Notes: generated from the sequence alone by a model not told the origin. A stretch of DNA of 64,000 nucleotides from Bradyrhizobium sp. JYMT SZCCT0428 (GCF_018131075.1 NZ_JAFCLS010000010.1:1-64000); one strand, 5' to 3'. Positions 8,784 to 18,240 are shown, numbered from the stretch's first letter. Program-made: numbers and translations.

Positions 8784-9581
8784 TCAAAACGGATTGGTGA
8801 CGATGCCGCCGTCGGCGCGCAGCGCGGCGCCGTTGGTGGCGCTTGAGGCTTTCGAACAGACGTAGCAGATCAGATTGGCGATCTCCTCGGGCTCGGCATA
8901 GCGCTGCAACAGCGAGGCTGGCCGCCGTTCGCTGAAGGTGCGCGCGACGAGCTCGTCGACGGTCGTTCCCATGCCCTTGGCACGCGCGGCCAGCCGCACC
9001 GGCGCCATCTCGACCCAGGTCGGCCCCGGCATGACCGAATTCACGGTCACGTTGGTCGCCTTGGTGAGTTCGGCGGCGCCGCGCGCGACCACAAGCTGGG
9101 CGGCCTTGGAGAAGCCGTAGTGAACCATCTCCTTGGGAATGAAGACGCCGGATTCGCTGGAGACGAACACGACGCGGCCCCAATCCTTGTTATCAAGCAT
9201 CCGCTTCAGATAATGCCGGGTCAGACGCACGCCGCTCATCACGTTGACTTCGAACATCCTCGTCCAGTCGGAATCCTCGATATCGAAGAAGCCCTTCGGC
9301 TCGTAGATGCCGAGATTGTTGACGAGGATGTCGACTTCAGGGAATTGCGCTGTCAGCGCGGCGCAGCCTTCGGCGCCTCCGAGATCGACCGCCGCCGAGT
9401 GCACCTCGACAGCCGGCGCAGCTTGCCGAACTTTTGCCATGGCCTCTGTCACGTCCGCTTGCTCGCGCCCGTTGACGATGACTTCCGCACCCATCCGCGC
9501 GAGCCCGATGGCGGTTGCGAGCCCGATGCCGCGCGTCGAGCCGGTGACCAGCGCGGTCTTTCCAGTCAAATCGAGATTCAT
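8784..9581 (-). CDS. SDR-family NAD(P)-dependent oxidoreductase
   Basis: This 265-residue classical short-chain dehydrogenase has cofactor motif TGSTRGIG (residues 12-19), NNLGIYEPKG in the NNAG position, catalytic Ser in FVSSESG and YGFSKAA as the YxxxK motif. The C-terminal end ADGGIVTNPF is typical of 3-oxoacyl-reductase-like SDRs. The ATG at 9581 was chosen over a longer reading because the Rossmann fold starts ten residues in and the longer form would run into the neighbouring gene. It lies 20 bp after the GT39-like gene in the same direction. The substrate is unknown. Confidence 0.85.
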   Translation of the reverse strand: MNLDLTGKTALVTGSTRGIGLATAIGLARMGAEVIVNGREQADVTEAMAKVRQAAPAVEVHSAAVDLGGAEGCAALTAQFPEVDILVNNLGIYEPKGFFDIEDSDWTRMFEVNVMSGVRLTRHYLKRMLDNKDWGRVVFVSSESGVFIPKEMVHYGFSKAAQLVVARGAAELTKATNVTVNSVMPGPTWVEMAPVRLAARAKGMGTTVDELVARTFSERRPASLLQRYAEPEEIANLICYVCSKASSATNGAALRADGGIVTNPF

Positions 9582-9601
9582 GCGTTCCCCCAATTCCCTT
9601 T

Positions 9602-11206
9602 TTATTTCTTTTCCGGCGGCACCACTATCACGTTCCAGATCGTGGCGGGGCCCGGCCCCCCTGAGAAAAACCTGCGCGTCGTGATCACCATGCGCTCGCC
9701 ATTGACGGCGTGGTCCTTCATCCATGCCTCGCATTTTTCGAACTTCCAGTCGCCGGTCTCGCAGATCCCGATAAAGCCGGATCGCTTGGCCTCTTCGAGC
9801 GAGGTCAGCCCCGAAGACCACGGCTCGTACGGCGTCAGGACCGCCGGATGATCGACGCTGTAGAATGTAACGGGGTGGCCGATATCGCTGTAGGCCGCGA
9901 CCACGGGCAAGGCTGAGAAAAACCGCCGGTGCCAGACCTCGGTCAACTCGCGCGCAAGTTCGGAGCGCGCCCGGTAGCTGGCGCCCTCGTTGCGATGCTG
10001 GCCGGCATCATAGGCAGCGATCTGCGGCGATGCGATCAACACGGCCAGCGTCAGCACCAGCCAGGTTGCGGTCAGCCGCAGCAACGCGATGCTCCGCACG
10101 CGCAGCGCCGGGATCGCGATCAGCGCCAGCGGCACCAGGAAGAACAGCGGGATGCCCCAATCGGTCTTGATGTAGACCTGGAACAGCACCGCACCGAGCG
10201 GCGGCCCGATCGCGACCACCGCCTGGATCAGCCAGACATTGAGCGCTTGCCCGGTGTTGACGCTGGCATTCGCACCGCGCGACCAGAACGCAAAAAACGG
10301 TTTGCGCCAGCGCGACGGCCACGCCAGCGCTACTCCCGCCAGCACCACCGGCAATGCCAGCAGCGCCAGATTGTGACCGACATAACCGAGCGCGAGGTTG
10401 TCGATCATGTGGCGGTCGGTGATCGAATAGATTTCGCCGGCATAGGTGAACGGGACGAAATTCACGTCCCTCAGCCAGATCAAATGCGGGACCATCGCCA
10501 CCACGAGCACGAAGATGGCCACCCACGGCGCCGGCGAGCGCAGGAATTGCAGGCGCTGCGGATGGATCAGCGCGGCGAGGCCGATGGCGCCGATCATGGT
10601 CAGCGCCCAGTATTTGGTCATCAGCGCCAGCGCGCCGGCGATCCCGAGCAACCATCCGGATTTCACGCTGCGCTTCGCGAATGCGTCGAGATAGGCCAGC
10701 ACCAGAAGCGGCAGCGTCACCAGCTGCAGCAGGTCCGGGTTGTACTTGAAGCCCTTGAAGTTGAAGATCGGATAGAGCGCGAGCATCACCACGACGAGGA
10801 AGGCGCGGCGGTGATCGACCACGCGCAGCGCCAGCAGCCAGCAGATCACGAGCCCCAAACCCAGCGTCGCCATCGCCAGCGCATAGGTCGCCCAATCGGT
10901 GACCCGGAACAGCCTGAACCAGGCGCCGGCGACCCAACCCGACAGCGGCGGATGCTTGCCATAGCCGAACAGGAACTTCTGGCCCCAGCCGAACGCCTCG
11001 GCGACGTCCATATGGATGTCCTGGCCGGTCTTCAGATTGACCAGGATCAGCGTCCAGAGCGCGGCATGGACCACGGCAAAGCCGCTCACCAGCCACAAAG
11101 CGCCCTTGGGGTCGCTGGCGCATGAGGCCAGCCATGCCGCCAGCCGCCGGACGGACAATCTGCGCCTGGAACGCGCGGCGGCGGGTAAAATTGATGCAGT
11201 CGACAT
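9602..11206 (-). CDS. GT39/ArnT-like membrane glycosyltransferase
   Basis: This 534-residue polytopic protein begins with a basic N-terminus, and a first TM near 37-57 is followed by a luminal loop containing DIHMDVAEAFGWGQKFLFGYGKHPPLSGW. The acidic D and HPPL motif fit the GT-C enzymes that use polyprenyl-phosphate sugars (PMT/ArnT, glycosyltransferase family 39). About ten further hydrophobic segments follow, with a soluble C-terminal tail of about 140 residues. Likely role: transfer of a sugar from a lipid carrier to lipid A, polysaccharide or protein at the periplasmic face. Acceptor and sugar cannot be told from sequence. It is divergent from lepA. Confidence 0.8.
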   Translation of the reverse strand: MSTASILPAAARSRRRLSVRRLAAWLASCASDPKGALWLVSGFAVVHAALWTLILVNLKTGQDIHMDVAEAFGWGQKFLFGYGKHPPLSGWVAGAWFRLFRVTDWATYALAMATLGLGLVICWLLALRVVDHRRAFLVVVMLALYPIFNFKGFKYNPDLLQLVTLPLLVLAYLDAFAKRSVKSGWLLGIAGALALMTKYWALTMIGAIGLAALIHPQRLQFLRSPAPWVAIFVLVVAMVPHLIWLRDVNFVPFTYAGEIYSITDRHMIDNLALGYVGHNLALLALPVVLAGVALAWPSRWRKPFFAFWSRGANASVNTGQALNVWLIQAVVAIGPPLGAVLFQVYIKTDWGIPLFFLVPLALIAIPALRVRSIALLRLTATWLVLTLAVLIASPQIAAYDAGQHRNEGASYRARSELARELTEVWHRRFFSALPVVAAYSDIGHPVTFYSVDHPAVLTPYEPWSSGLTSLEEAKRSGFIGICETGDWKFEKCEAWMKDHAVNGERMVITTRRFFSGGPGPATIWNVIVVPPEKK

Positions 11207-11321
11207 GGAGGAGTGCGTAGCGCGTTTTTGGCGCGCGTGGAATCAGCTTGGCGTGAAGAATGCCCCTTAAAATACAGCAATATGGTTGCCGCACGGGGAT
11301 GTGAATGCTATCCCGCGCCCC

Positions 11322-13133
11322 ATGACAACTGCCCCGATTTCCAACATCCGCAACTTCTCCATTGTCGCCCATATCGACCATGGCAAATCGACGCTGGCCG
11401 ACCGCCTGATCCAGACCACCGGCGGGCTGACCGATCGCGAAATGGCGGGCAAGGAGCAGGTGCTCGATTCCATGGATATCGAGCGCGAGCGCGGCATCAC
11501 CATCAAGGCGCAGACCGTCCGGCTGAAATACCGCGCCAAGGACGGCAAGGACTACATCTTCAACCTGATGGACACGCCGGGCCATGTCGACTTCGCCTAC
11601 GAAGTCTCGCGCTCGCTGGCTGCCTGTGAAGGATCGCTGCTGGTGGTCGACGCCAGCCAGGGCGTCGAGGCGCAGACGCTCGCCAACGTCTACCACGCGC
11701 TCGACGCGGGTCATGAGATCGTGCCGGTGCTCAACAAGGTCGACCTGCCCGCCGCCGAGCCCGAAAAGGTCAGGCAGCAGATCGAGGACGTGATCGGCAT
11801 CAGCGCCGCTGACGCGGTGATGATCTCGGCCAAGACCGGGCTTGGCATTCCCGACGTGCTGGAAGCCATCGTCACCCGCCTGCCGCCGCCGAAGGGCGAC
11901 CGCGAGGCGACGCTGAAGGCGCTGCTGGTCGATAGCTGGTACGACGTCTATCTCGGCGTCGTCGTTCTCATTCGCGTCGTCGATGGCGTGATGAAGAAGG
12001 GCAGCCGCATCCGCATGATGGGCACCAACGCCGCCTATGACGTCGAGCGCGTCGGCTTCTTCACCCCGAAGATGACGCAGATCGACGAACTCGGCCCCGG
12101 CGAGATCGGTTTCATCACCGCCGCGATCAAGGAAGTCGCCGACACGAGAGTGGGCGATACCATCACCGACGACCGCAAGCCGATCACCGACATGCTGCCG
12201 GGCTTCAAGCCCGCGATCCCCGTGGTGTTCTGCGGCCTGTTCCCGGTAGATGCCGACGACTTCGAAACGTTGCGCGCGGCGATGGGCAAGCTTCGGCTCA
12301 ATGATGCGAGCTTCTCGTTCGAGATGGAAACCTCCGCCGCGCTCGGCTTCGGTTTCCGCTGCGGCTTCCTCGGGCTGCTGCATCTGGAGATCATCCAGGA
12401 GCGCCTGCAGCGCGAATTCGATCTCAACCTGATCGCAACCGCGCCGAGCGTGATCTACAAGATGCACCTGACTGACGGTCAGGAGATCGAAATCCACAAT
12501 CCCGTCGACATGCCCGACGTGGTCAAGATCGCCGAGATCCAGGAACCGTGGATCGAAGCCACCATCCTGACGCCGGACGAATATCTCGGCAGCGTGCTGA
12601 AGCTGTGCCAGGACCGCCGCGGTTCGCAGAAAGAGCTGACCTATGTCGGCTCGCGCGCGATGGTGAAATATGATCTGCCGCTCAACGAAGTCGTGTTCGA
12701 TTTCTACGACCGGCTCAAATCGGTTTCGAAGGGCTACGCCTCGTTCGATTATCATCTGACCGACTACAAGCCCGCGGATCTCGTCAAGATGCAGATCCTC
12801 GTCAACCTCGAGCCGGTCGACGCGCTGTCGATGCTGGTGCATCGTACCCGCGCCGAAGGCCGCGGCCGCGCCATGGTCGAGCGGATGAAGGAACTGATCC
12901 CGCCGCACATGTTCGTGATTCCGATCCAGGCTGCGATCGGCGGCAAGGTGATCGCCCGCGAAACCGTCCGCGCGCTGCGCAAGGACGTCACCGCGAAATG
13001 CTACGGCGGCGACATCACGCGCAAGCGCAAGCTTCTGGAGAAGCAGAAGGAAGGCAAGAAGAAGATGCGGCAGTTCGGCAAGGTCGACATCCCGCAGGAA
13101 GCCTTCATTGCCGCGCTGAAGGTGGATAGCTGA
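11322..13133 (+). CDS. lepA: Elongation factor 4 (LepA)
   Basis: This 603-residue translational GTPase has G1 AHIDHGKST, switch residues in ERERGITI, G3 DTPGH, G4 NKVD and the C-terminal LepA domain with [20 protein letters not shown]. Length and motifs match full-length LepA. EF4 back-translocates or remodels stalled ribosomes. The ATG at 11322 was chosen because [21 protein letters not shown] matches the family N-terminus; a 12-residue longer frame exists but lacks support. The gene stands alone. Confidence 0.97.
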   Translation: MTTAPISNIRNFSIVAHIDHGKSTLADRLIQTTGGLTDREMAGKEQVLDSMDIERERGITIKAQTVRLKYRAKDGKDYIFNLMDTPGHVDFAYEVSRSLAACEGSLLVVDASQGVEAQTLANVYHALDAGHEIVPVLNKVDLPAAEPEKVRQQIEDVIGISAADAVMISAKTGLGIPDVLEAIVTRLPPPKGDREATLKALLVDSWYDVYLGVVVLIRVVDGVMKKGSRIRMMGTNAAYDVERVGFFTPKMTQIDELGPGEIGFITAAIKEVADTRVGDTITDDRKPITDMLPGFKPAIPVVFCGLFPVDADDFETLRAAMGKLRLNDASFSFEMETSAALGFGFRCGFLGLLHLEIIQERLQREFDLNLIATAPSVIYKMHLTDGQEIEIHNPVDMPDVVKIAEIQEPWIEATILTPDEYLGSVLKLCQDRRGSQKELTYVGSRAMVKYDLPLNEVVFDFYDRLKSVSKGYASFDYHLTDYKPADLVKMQILVNLEPVDALSMLVHRTRAEGRGRAMVERMKELIPPHMFVIPIQAAIGGKVIARETVRALRKDVTAKCYGGDITRKRKLLEKQKEGKKKMRQFGKVDIPQEAFIAALKVDS

Positions 13134-13227
13134 GGCGCGCTTTGCGCACTTTGCCCGCTGGCTCTACGACCCCGCGCCGCCCAACTCTGGCGGTGAGATG
13201 CGAAAACCTGTGACCGGCCATTCGTCC

Positions 13228-13314
13228 GCCGCCTTGCTCTGCCGCGGCGGATAGGTCACCATCGTCCCGCGCACACAAAAAATATTACAAGCGCGAGGAA
13301 ACGCATGAGCAAGC
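13228..13314 (+). repeat. Leader repeat, copy 1 (upstream of and into the MFS gene)
   Basis: This 87 bp stretch resembles 14564-14649 in order and spacing: GCCGCCTTG, GCGGCGGAT, CACCATCG, an A-rich stretch, GCGAGGAA, then ATGA(G/A)CAAGC covering the start codon. Immediately around it, TCCGCCGC (13225-13232) and GCGGCGGA (13244-13251) form a perfect 8 bp stem with an 11-base loop. The GCGAGGAA block serves as ribosome-binding site. The copies look like a duplicated promoter/leader unit. Confidence 0.7.
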
Positions 13315-14537
13315 CTGCCGGTTTTTCTTATGGCTGGATCGTCGTCGGCGCTGGCGCGCTGATGACCTGTGTCGGCTTCGGCACGATGTTGTCGCTGGCG
13401 GTGTTCCTGCAGCCGATTGCGACGGATACGGGCTGGTCGGTCAGCGGCGTCTCGGCGGCGGCGACGATCGATTTCCTCGCCATGGGATTTGCGGCGTTCT
13501 TCTGGGGCGCATTGTCCGACCGGTTCGGCACCCGCATCGTGGTTTTGGCCGGCGCGGTGCTGCTGGGCATCGGCCTGGTCGGCGCGAGCCAGGCCACAGG
13601 CCTGTGGCAGTTCCAGTTTTTCTTCGGCGTGCTGATCGGGATTGCTGCGGGGAGTTTCTATGCGCCGATGGTCGCGGTCGCGAGCGCCTGGATCGAACAT
13701 CGCCGCAGCCTTGCGGTGGCGCTGGTGTCGGCCGGCATGGGCGTGTCGCCGCTGACGATCGCACCATTCGCAAGCTATTTGATCACGACCTATGACTGGC
13801 GCACGGCGATGCTGGTGATCGGCATCGCATCCTGGGCACTGTTGATCCCGGCATCGTTCCTGGTGCGTCCGGCGCCGCCAGCCGCAGCACCCGTGAGCGG
13901 CGGACCTGACGTGCCGGAAGTACAGTGGACGGTCGGACAGGCGTTGCGCACCCCGCAATTCATCACGCTCGCACTGGCGCATTTCGCCTGCTGCGCGGCG
14001 CATTCGGGGCCGATCTTCCACATGGTGAGCTACGCGATGATCTGCGGCATCGCGCCGCTGACCGCCGTCACCGTCTACAGCCTTGCCGGATTCTCCGGAC
14101 TTGGCGGCCGGCTGCTGCTGGGCGTCATGGCCGATCGCCTCGGCGCCAAGCCGGTGCTGGTCGGCGGGCTGTTCGTGCAGGCGATGTCGGTCGCGACCTA
14201 TCTCGCGGTCGGCCAGCTCGGCGAGTTCTATGCGCTGTCTGTGATCTTCGGGCTCGCCTATGGCGGCGTGATGCCGCTCTATGCGGTGCTGGTCCGCGAA
14301 TATTTCGGCGCACGCATCATGGGCACGGTGTTCGGCGCGGTCTCCGCTTTTGCCAGCCTCGGCATGGCGCTGGGGCCGTTGGCCGGCGGCTGGGTGTTCG
14401 ATACTTTCCACGCCTATAACTGGCTCTATGTCGGCTCGTTTGCGATCGGCATTACCGCGGTCGCGGTGGCGCTGAGTTTTCCGTCGGCGAAGCGCCCATC
14501 GCAGCCGTCGCTCGATCTCGGACGCGCCGCAGCCTGA
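13305..14537 (+). CDS. MFS transporter (OFA/monocarboxylate-like)
   Basis: This 410-residue protein has about 12 hydrophobic segments. The N-terminal segment FSYGWIVVGAGALMTCVGFG and the loop GALSDRFGTRIV (motif A) are as in OFA-type anion/monocarboxylate permeases, and the second half repeats motif A as GVMADRLGAKPV. It probably takes up or exports a small carboxylate. The start has GAGGAA five bases upstream. A shared leader repeat suggests co-regulation with the downstream flavoenzyme gene at 14640, with which it may form a catabolic unit. The substrate is unknown. Confidence 0.82.
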   Translation: MSKPAGFSYGWIVVGAGALMTCVGFGTMLSLAVFLQPIATDTGWSVSGVSAAATIDFLAMGFAAFFWGALSDRFGTRIVVLAGAVLLGIGLVGASQATGLWQFQFFFGVLIGIAAGSFYAPMVAVASAWIEHRRSLAVALVSAGMGVSPLTIAPFASYLITTYDWRTAMLVIGIASWALLIPASFLVRPAPPAAAPVSGGPDVPEVQWTVGQALRTPQFITLALAHFACCAAHSGPIFHMVSYAMICGIAPLTAVTVYSLAGFSGLGGRLLLGVMADRLGAKPVLVGGLFVQAMSVATYLAVGQLGEFYALSVIFGLAYGGVMPLYAVLVREYFGARIMGTVFGAVSAFASLGMALGPLAGGWVFDTFHAYNWLYVGSFAIGITAVAVALSFPSAKRPSQPSLDLGRAAA

Positions 14538-14563
14538 GATGCGCCGTGAGAAGCATGCCTTGC

Positions 14564-14649
14564 GCCGCCTTGATCGGGGGCGGCGGATGGGCCACCATCG
14601 CCCCTCGCGCAAACAAAACAAGACAATGCGAGGAAGCGCATGAACAAGC
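14564..14649 (+). repeat. Leader repeat, copy 2 (upstream of and into the flavoenzyme gene)
   Basis: This is the second copy of the 87 bp leader seen at 13228-13314. It has GCCGCC and GGCGGC arms flanking a 9-base loop, then CACCATCG, an A-rich stretch, GCGAGGAA and the start codon. Substitutions are scattered and spacing differs by only about one base overall, so the two copies are related by descent or strong selection. Confidence 0.7.
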
Positions 14650-15812
14650 ACCCCGGCCTCGACCTCGTCGAGCGCGCGCGCATGCTGCAGCCATTGATCG
14701 CGCGCGACGCCGACGAAATCGAGCGGACGCGGCGGCTGACGCCTAATGTGACCACCGCCCTGATCGAGAACGGGCTTTATCGTTCGTTGCTGCCGCAGAG
14801 CCTCGGCGGCGCCGAATTGCCGCTCGAGATCTTCATGCAGATGCAGGAGGAAATCGCCAAGGCCGATGCTTCCACCGCCTGGTGCCTCGGCCAGTGCAGC
14901 GTCTGCGCCATGACCGCGGCCTATCTCGATGCCGATGCCGCCAGCGAGATTTTCAACGTCGCGCCCGGCATCCTCGCCTGGGGCGCGATCAAGCATGAAG
15001 TGCAGGTCGTGCCCGGCGGCTATAGGGCCAGCGCGCGCTGGGATTTTGCCAGCGGCTCCCGGCAGGCGAGCTGGCTCGGCGCCCATGTCCGGGTGGTCGA
15101 GGCCGACGGCAGCCCGCGGCGCAAGGCGGACGGTTCGCCTGAGATCCGCACCATCCTGTTTCCGGTGGCTGACGCCACGATGTATGACGTCTGGGACGTC
15201 ATCGGTTTGCGCGGCACCGGCACCGATTCCTATTCGGTCGATAATCTCTTCATCCCGGACAAATTCGCGGCGCTGCGCGACGAACCTGCGGCGCTCCGAG
15301 AACACGGCCCGCTCTACAAGCTCTCCACCAACATGGTGTTCAGCATGGGCTTTGCCGCGACCTCGCTCGGCGTCGCGCGTGCGACGCTGGATGCCGCCAC
15401 CGACCTGGCGCGCGGCAAGACGCCGCAAGGCCTCAAGGCGATGCGCGACAACAACGCCGTGCAGGGCCTGATCGGGCGCACCGAGGCGACCTTGCGCGCC
15501 GCGCGCGCCTATCTCTACACCACCGCGGCCGAGGTCTGGCGCGATCTCGCCCGCGGCGATGCCCTCACCGAACAGCACCGCATCGCGCTGCGGATCGCCG
15601 CGACCTGGACCATCCATCAATCGGCCGCCGTGGTCGACACCGCCTATCACATGGCCGGCGCCACCGCCGTCTTCAGCGCCAACAAGTTCGAACGGCGCTT
15701 TCGCGACATGCACGCCATCGCGCAGCAGATCCAGGCCCGCGATACCCATTACGAGGATGCCGGCAAGGCGATTCTTTTCGCCAATCTCGATACGCCGCCG
15801 ACGGCGCGCTGA
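14640..15812 (+). CDS. Acyl-CoA-dehydrogenase-fold flavoprotein (group D monooxygenase-like)
   Basis: This 390-residue protein has the acyl-CoA dehydrogenase fold: an N-terminal helical domain, a beta domain (ASARWDFASGSRQASWLGAH) and a C-terminal four-helix bundle. It lacks the catalytic glutamate context of true dehydrogenases. Its C-terminal HAIAQQIQARDTHYE resembles HsaA/HpaC2/DszC-type two-component flavin hydroxylases. Expected role: FMNH2-dependent oxygenation of an aromatic or sulfur/nitrogen compound, or a desulfurase-like reaction. It needs a flavin reductase, and none is adjacent. The stop overlaps the DUF1801 start. Confidence 0.75.
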   Translation: MNKHPGLDLVERARMLQPLIARDADEIERTRRLTPNVTTALIENGLYRSLLPQSLGGAELPLEIFMQMQEEIAKADASTAWCLGQCSVCAMTAAYLDADAASEIFNVAPGILAWGAIKHEVQVVPGGYRASARWDFASGSRQASWLGAHVRVVEADGSPRRKADGSPEIRTILFPVADATMYDVWDVIGLRGTGTDSYSVDNLFIPDKFAALRDEPAALREHGPLYKLSTNMVFSMGFAATSLGVARATLDAATDLARGKTPQGLKAMRDNNAVQGLIGRTEATLRAARAYLYTTAAEVWRDLARGDALTEQHRIALRIAATWTIHQSAAVVDTAYHMAGATAVFSANKFERRFRDMHAIAQQIQARDTHYEDAGKAILFANLDTPPTAR

Positions 15813-16279
15813 TGGGGCTTGCGAAGAAGATGGCCGGGGCAAAAGCTGCGAAGAAGGTCCCCGCGAAAACTCCGGCTTCCGCCGTCGACGCCGTCTTCGA
15901 CGCCTACCCCAAGCCGGTGAGGGAAAAATTGCTGGCGCTGCGCCGCCTGATCTTCGACACCGCGAAAACCACCAAGGGCGTCGGCGCGCTGGAAGAGACG
16001 TTGAAATGGGGACAGCCGAGCTATCTCACGGCGGAGACCAAGAGCGGCAGCACAATCCGGATCGATCAGGTCAAGCCGGTGCCCGGGCAGTATGCGGTCT
16101 ACTTCCATTGCCAGACCAACCTGGTCGAGACGTTTCGCGAGCTTTATCCGGAGCTGCGCTACGGCGGCAACCGCAGCATTCTGCTCAGCGCGGAAGATAA
16201 GGTGCCCGAGGCAGAGTTGCGCCACTGCGTGGCGCTGGCGCTGACGTATCATTTGGGCAAGCGGACGGGCGCGAAATAG
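15812..16279 (+). CDS. DUF1801 domain protein
   Basis: This 155-residue protein has a lysine/alanine-rich first 20 residues and then a YdhG-like DUF1801 core: VREKLLALRRLIF, LEETLKWGQPSYL, and YAVYFHCQTNLVETFRELYP. The family has no established enzymatic activity. Its start codon overlaps the stop of the flavoenzyme (TGATG), so the two are probably translated together, but nothing else links their functions. Confidence 0.75.
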   Translation: MGLAKKMAGAKAAKKVPAKTPASAVDAVFDAYPKPVREKLLALRRLIFDTAKTTKGVGALEETLKWGQPSYLTAETKSGSTIRIDQVKPVPGQYAVYFHCQTNLVETFRELYPELRYGGNRSILLSAEDKVPEAELRHCVALALTYHLGKRTGAK

Positions 16280-16335
16280 GCCTTCTGAGAGTGCCTGCAT
16301 TCCTGATTCAATTTTCAAACAGCCAAATCTAAAAC

Positions 16336-16438
16336 CGTCATCCTGAGGTGCGCGCTCTTGCGCGCCTCGAAGGACGACGGCCCGTCTGTGGCCGATTCAT
16401 CCTTCGAGGCTCGCTACGCTCGCACCTCAGGATGACGG
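16336..16438. repeat. CATCCTGAGG palindrome, second copy
   Basis: The arms CCGTCATCCTGAGGTGCG (16336 on) and CGCACCTCAGGATGACGG (ending 16438) are perfect reverse complements. Inner arms GCGCCTCGAAGGA and TCCTTCGAGGCTC also pair. The core is about 20 bases. It belongs to the same family as 8636-8760 and 35511-35613. Confidence 0.8.
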
Positions 16439-16450
16439 ATATAGGTCCAC

Positions 16451-16830
16451 GATCTCGCGGCTTGATAGGCCCGAGCTTTGCCAAAAACTCCGTGCCCCCG
16501 AAATAGAGAGGGCGCAGGGAAGACCGGGTGCGCGCTGCACCCGCGGTCCCGTGTGCGATTTGCACTTAGTAGGCTGCACACGAGCATACAGGGCAGCGGA
16601 GAACACCCGGCCTTCCCTGCGCAATGGCTTTACGGCTTATGCCGTGATCTCCCCGGAGACGAGTTCTTGGTTGACTCCGTCGCTGCCGTTCAGCTCTCGC
16701 CTACCCGACAGCTTGACACCTGCAACGGGTGCCAGGACCACACGGTTTTGCCGTACGCTAATCCGCGCCATCGTCTCAGCGCAAACCAGCGTCCACCGCA
16801 AGACGACGGCCGACGCCCTCTGAGTGGGAC
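16451..16830. repeat. Long dispersed repeat with spurious ORFs
   Basis: The plus frame around 16580-16650 would read AYRAAENTRPSLRNGFTAYA. I recall this peptide from many short hypothetical proteins annotated across Bradyrhizobium genomes, which points to a dispersed DNA repeat rather than a gene. Internal pairs such as GAAGACCGGGTGCGCGCTGC and its partner around CACCCGGCCTTCC support folding. No start with a credible ribosome-binding site was seen. Confidence 0.55.
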
Positions 16831-16956
16831 GGGATGGGCAAACAAATATCCCTGATTCTACTTCTGGTAAACAGAAATATTTTTTACTTTGGGACTTGAC
16901 ACGATTTCCGCAAATCGGAAGTGATTTGCCCGTCGGGTTGTTTTGTCGCACTCAGC

Positions 16957-17034
16957 CGTCATTGCGAGCGCAGCGAAGCAATCCATGGCACGGCTTGGGG
17001 CAATATGGATTGCCTCGCTGCGCTCGCAATGACG
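16957..17034. repeat. CATTGCGAGCG palindrome
   Basis: The left arm CGTCATTGCGAGCGCAGCGA and the right arm TCGCTGCGCTCGCAATGACG are perfect complements and continue as AGCAATCCAT/ATGGATTGCC with minor mismatch. The element lies just past the hslO stop codon, so it may act as its 3' hairpin. Confidence 0.8.
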
Positions 17035-17049
17035 CGGAGATATCGCCCC

Positions 17050-18051
17050 CTACTCCACACCCGCTTCATCCGGCGTGAACTCATAGACCGACGAGCAGAA
17101 CTCGCAGGTCACCACCACCTTGCCGTCCTTGACCATTTCGGCGCGGTCCTGCGGCTGGAAGCTTTTCAGCATCGTGGACACTGCGTCGCGCGAGCAGGAG
17201 CATTGCGCGCGCAGCGGCAGCGGGGTGAACACGCGCACGCCGCGTTCGTGGAACAGGCGATACAACAACCGCTCGCCCGACAAATCCGGATCGAGCAGTT
17301 CGACATCCTCGACGGTCGAGATCAGCGACTGGCCTTCGACCCAGGCGTCGTCTTCGGCCACCGCATGTGTCACGGCGCCTTCCGGCGCATCGCCGGGATC
17401 GAGGTCGGCCTGCCGCGCCCGCTCCGGCGCCTGCGGCAGGAATTGCAGCAGCATGCCGCCGGCGCGCCAGCGGTGTTTCGGACCGTCGCCGCTGCCGCGC
17501 CATTCCTCGCCGACCGCAAGCCGCACGCGGGTCGGGATCTGTTCGGAGCGCAGGAAATATTCATGCGCGGCGTCTTCGAGATTACCGCCTTCCAGCGCCA
17601 CCAGGCCCTGATAGCGGCCCATGTCCGCGCCCTGGTCGATGGTCATCGCAAGGTGACCGTTGCCGAGCAGCGCGCCGGAATCCTGGCCCTCCTTCAGCCG
17701 CGTCGCATCGAACCGCGCATAGGCGCGCAGCCGATCCGGCAGCTGGAAATCGACGATCAGGAACGACACCGGGCCGTCGGTCTGGGTCTGCAGGATGAAG
17801 CGGCCGTCGAACTTCAGGGACGAGCCGAGCAACGTCGCCAGCACGATGGCCTCGCCGAGCAGCTTGCAGACCGGGGCCGGGTAATCGTGCTTGGTCAGGA
17901 TGTCGTCGAGCGCCGGGCCGAGCCGGGTCAGCCGTCCGCGCAGGTCGAGCGCATTGACCTCGAACGGCAGCGCCGCATCGTCGATGGGAACCGCCGATGG
18001 CGCGCGGATCGGCGCTGAGGGCGTGATTTTGATGTCGGGGGATTGAGTCAT
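17050..18051 (-). CDS. hslO: Redox-regulated chaperone Hsp33
   Basis: This 333-residue cytosolic holdase has an N-terminal substrate-binding domain (about 25-260) and a C-terminal redox switch with zinc ligands CSC and CEFC (CxC-N-CxxC) in the last 60 residues. Oxidation of these cysteines releases zinc and activates the chaperone. It follows argF in the same direction with about 200 bp between, which contain a palindromic repeat, so it may have its own promoter. Length is slightly above the 290-residue E. coli form because of the N-terminal tail. Confidence 0.93.
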   Translation of the reverse strand: MTQSPDIKITPSAPIRAPSAVPIDDAALPFEVNALDLRGRLTRLGPALDDILTKHDYPAPVCKLLGEAIVLATLLGSSLKFDGRFILQTQTDGPVSFLIVDFQLPDRLRAYARFDATRLKEGQDSGALLGNGHLAMTIDQGADMGRYQGLVALEGGNLEDAAHEYFLRSEQIPTRVRLAVGEEWRGSGDGPKHRWRAGGMLLQFLPQAPERARQADLDPGDAPEGAVTHAVAEDDAWVEGQSLISTVEDVELLDPDLSGERLLYRLFHERGVRVFTPLPLRAQCSCSRDAVSTMLKSFQPQDRAEMVKDGKVVVTCEFCSSVYEFTPDEAGVE

Positions 18052-18120
18052 GGCGCTTTATCTGGGGTCGAAGAGAGTGAATCGAAAGGGGTTGCAGTGA
18101 ACGCGAATGTCACTTCAGAC

Positions 18121-18240
18121 GTCGTCCCGGCGAAGGCCGGGACCCTTAGCCACAGGGCGTTCTGAGTAAGGCAAGGCGTCAACCACTGCCTTCAATCATT
18201 AGGGCCGCGGCGTATGGGTCCCGGCCTTCGCCGGGACGAC
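18121..18240. repeat. GTCGTCCCGGCGAAGGCCGG palindrome
   Basis: The arms at 18121-18144 and 18217-18240 are near-perfect complements. This is the GTCGTCCC/GGGACGAC family, also present at 21413-21533, 32866-32983 and 46745-46865. It sits between argF and hslO. Confidence 0.8.

Larger units (their letters stand above)
16280..17049. other. Intergenic region made almost entirely of repeats
   Basis: These 770 bp between two convergent genes hold a CATCCTGAGG palindrome (16336-16438), a long repeat with decayed coding resemblance (16451-16830) and a CATTGCGAGCG palindrome (16957-17034). Between 16831 and 16956 is AT-richer sequence with no recognised feature. No gene is called. Confidence 0.7.

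Noticed and set aside
10008..12908. 966-codon frame on the minus strand across lepA and part of the GT39-like gene
   Set aside because: It is antisense to lepA and out of frame with the glycosyltransferase; no family likeness.
13164..15842. 892-codon open frame on the minus strand opposite the MFS and flavoenzyme genes
   Set aside because: Shadow of two well-supported genes, with no domain and no ribosome-binding site.
16478..16855. Two overlapping plus-strand ORFs of 125 and 90 codons
   Set aside because: They lie inside a dispersed repeat, overlap in different frames and lack ribosome-binding sites.
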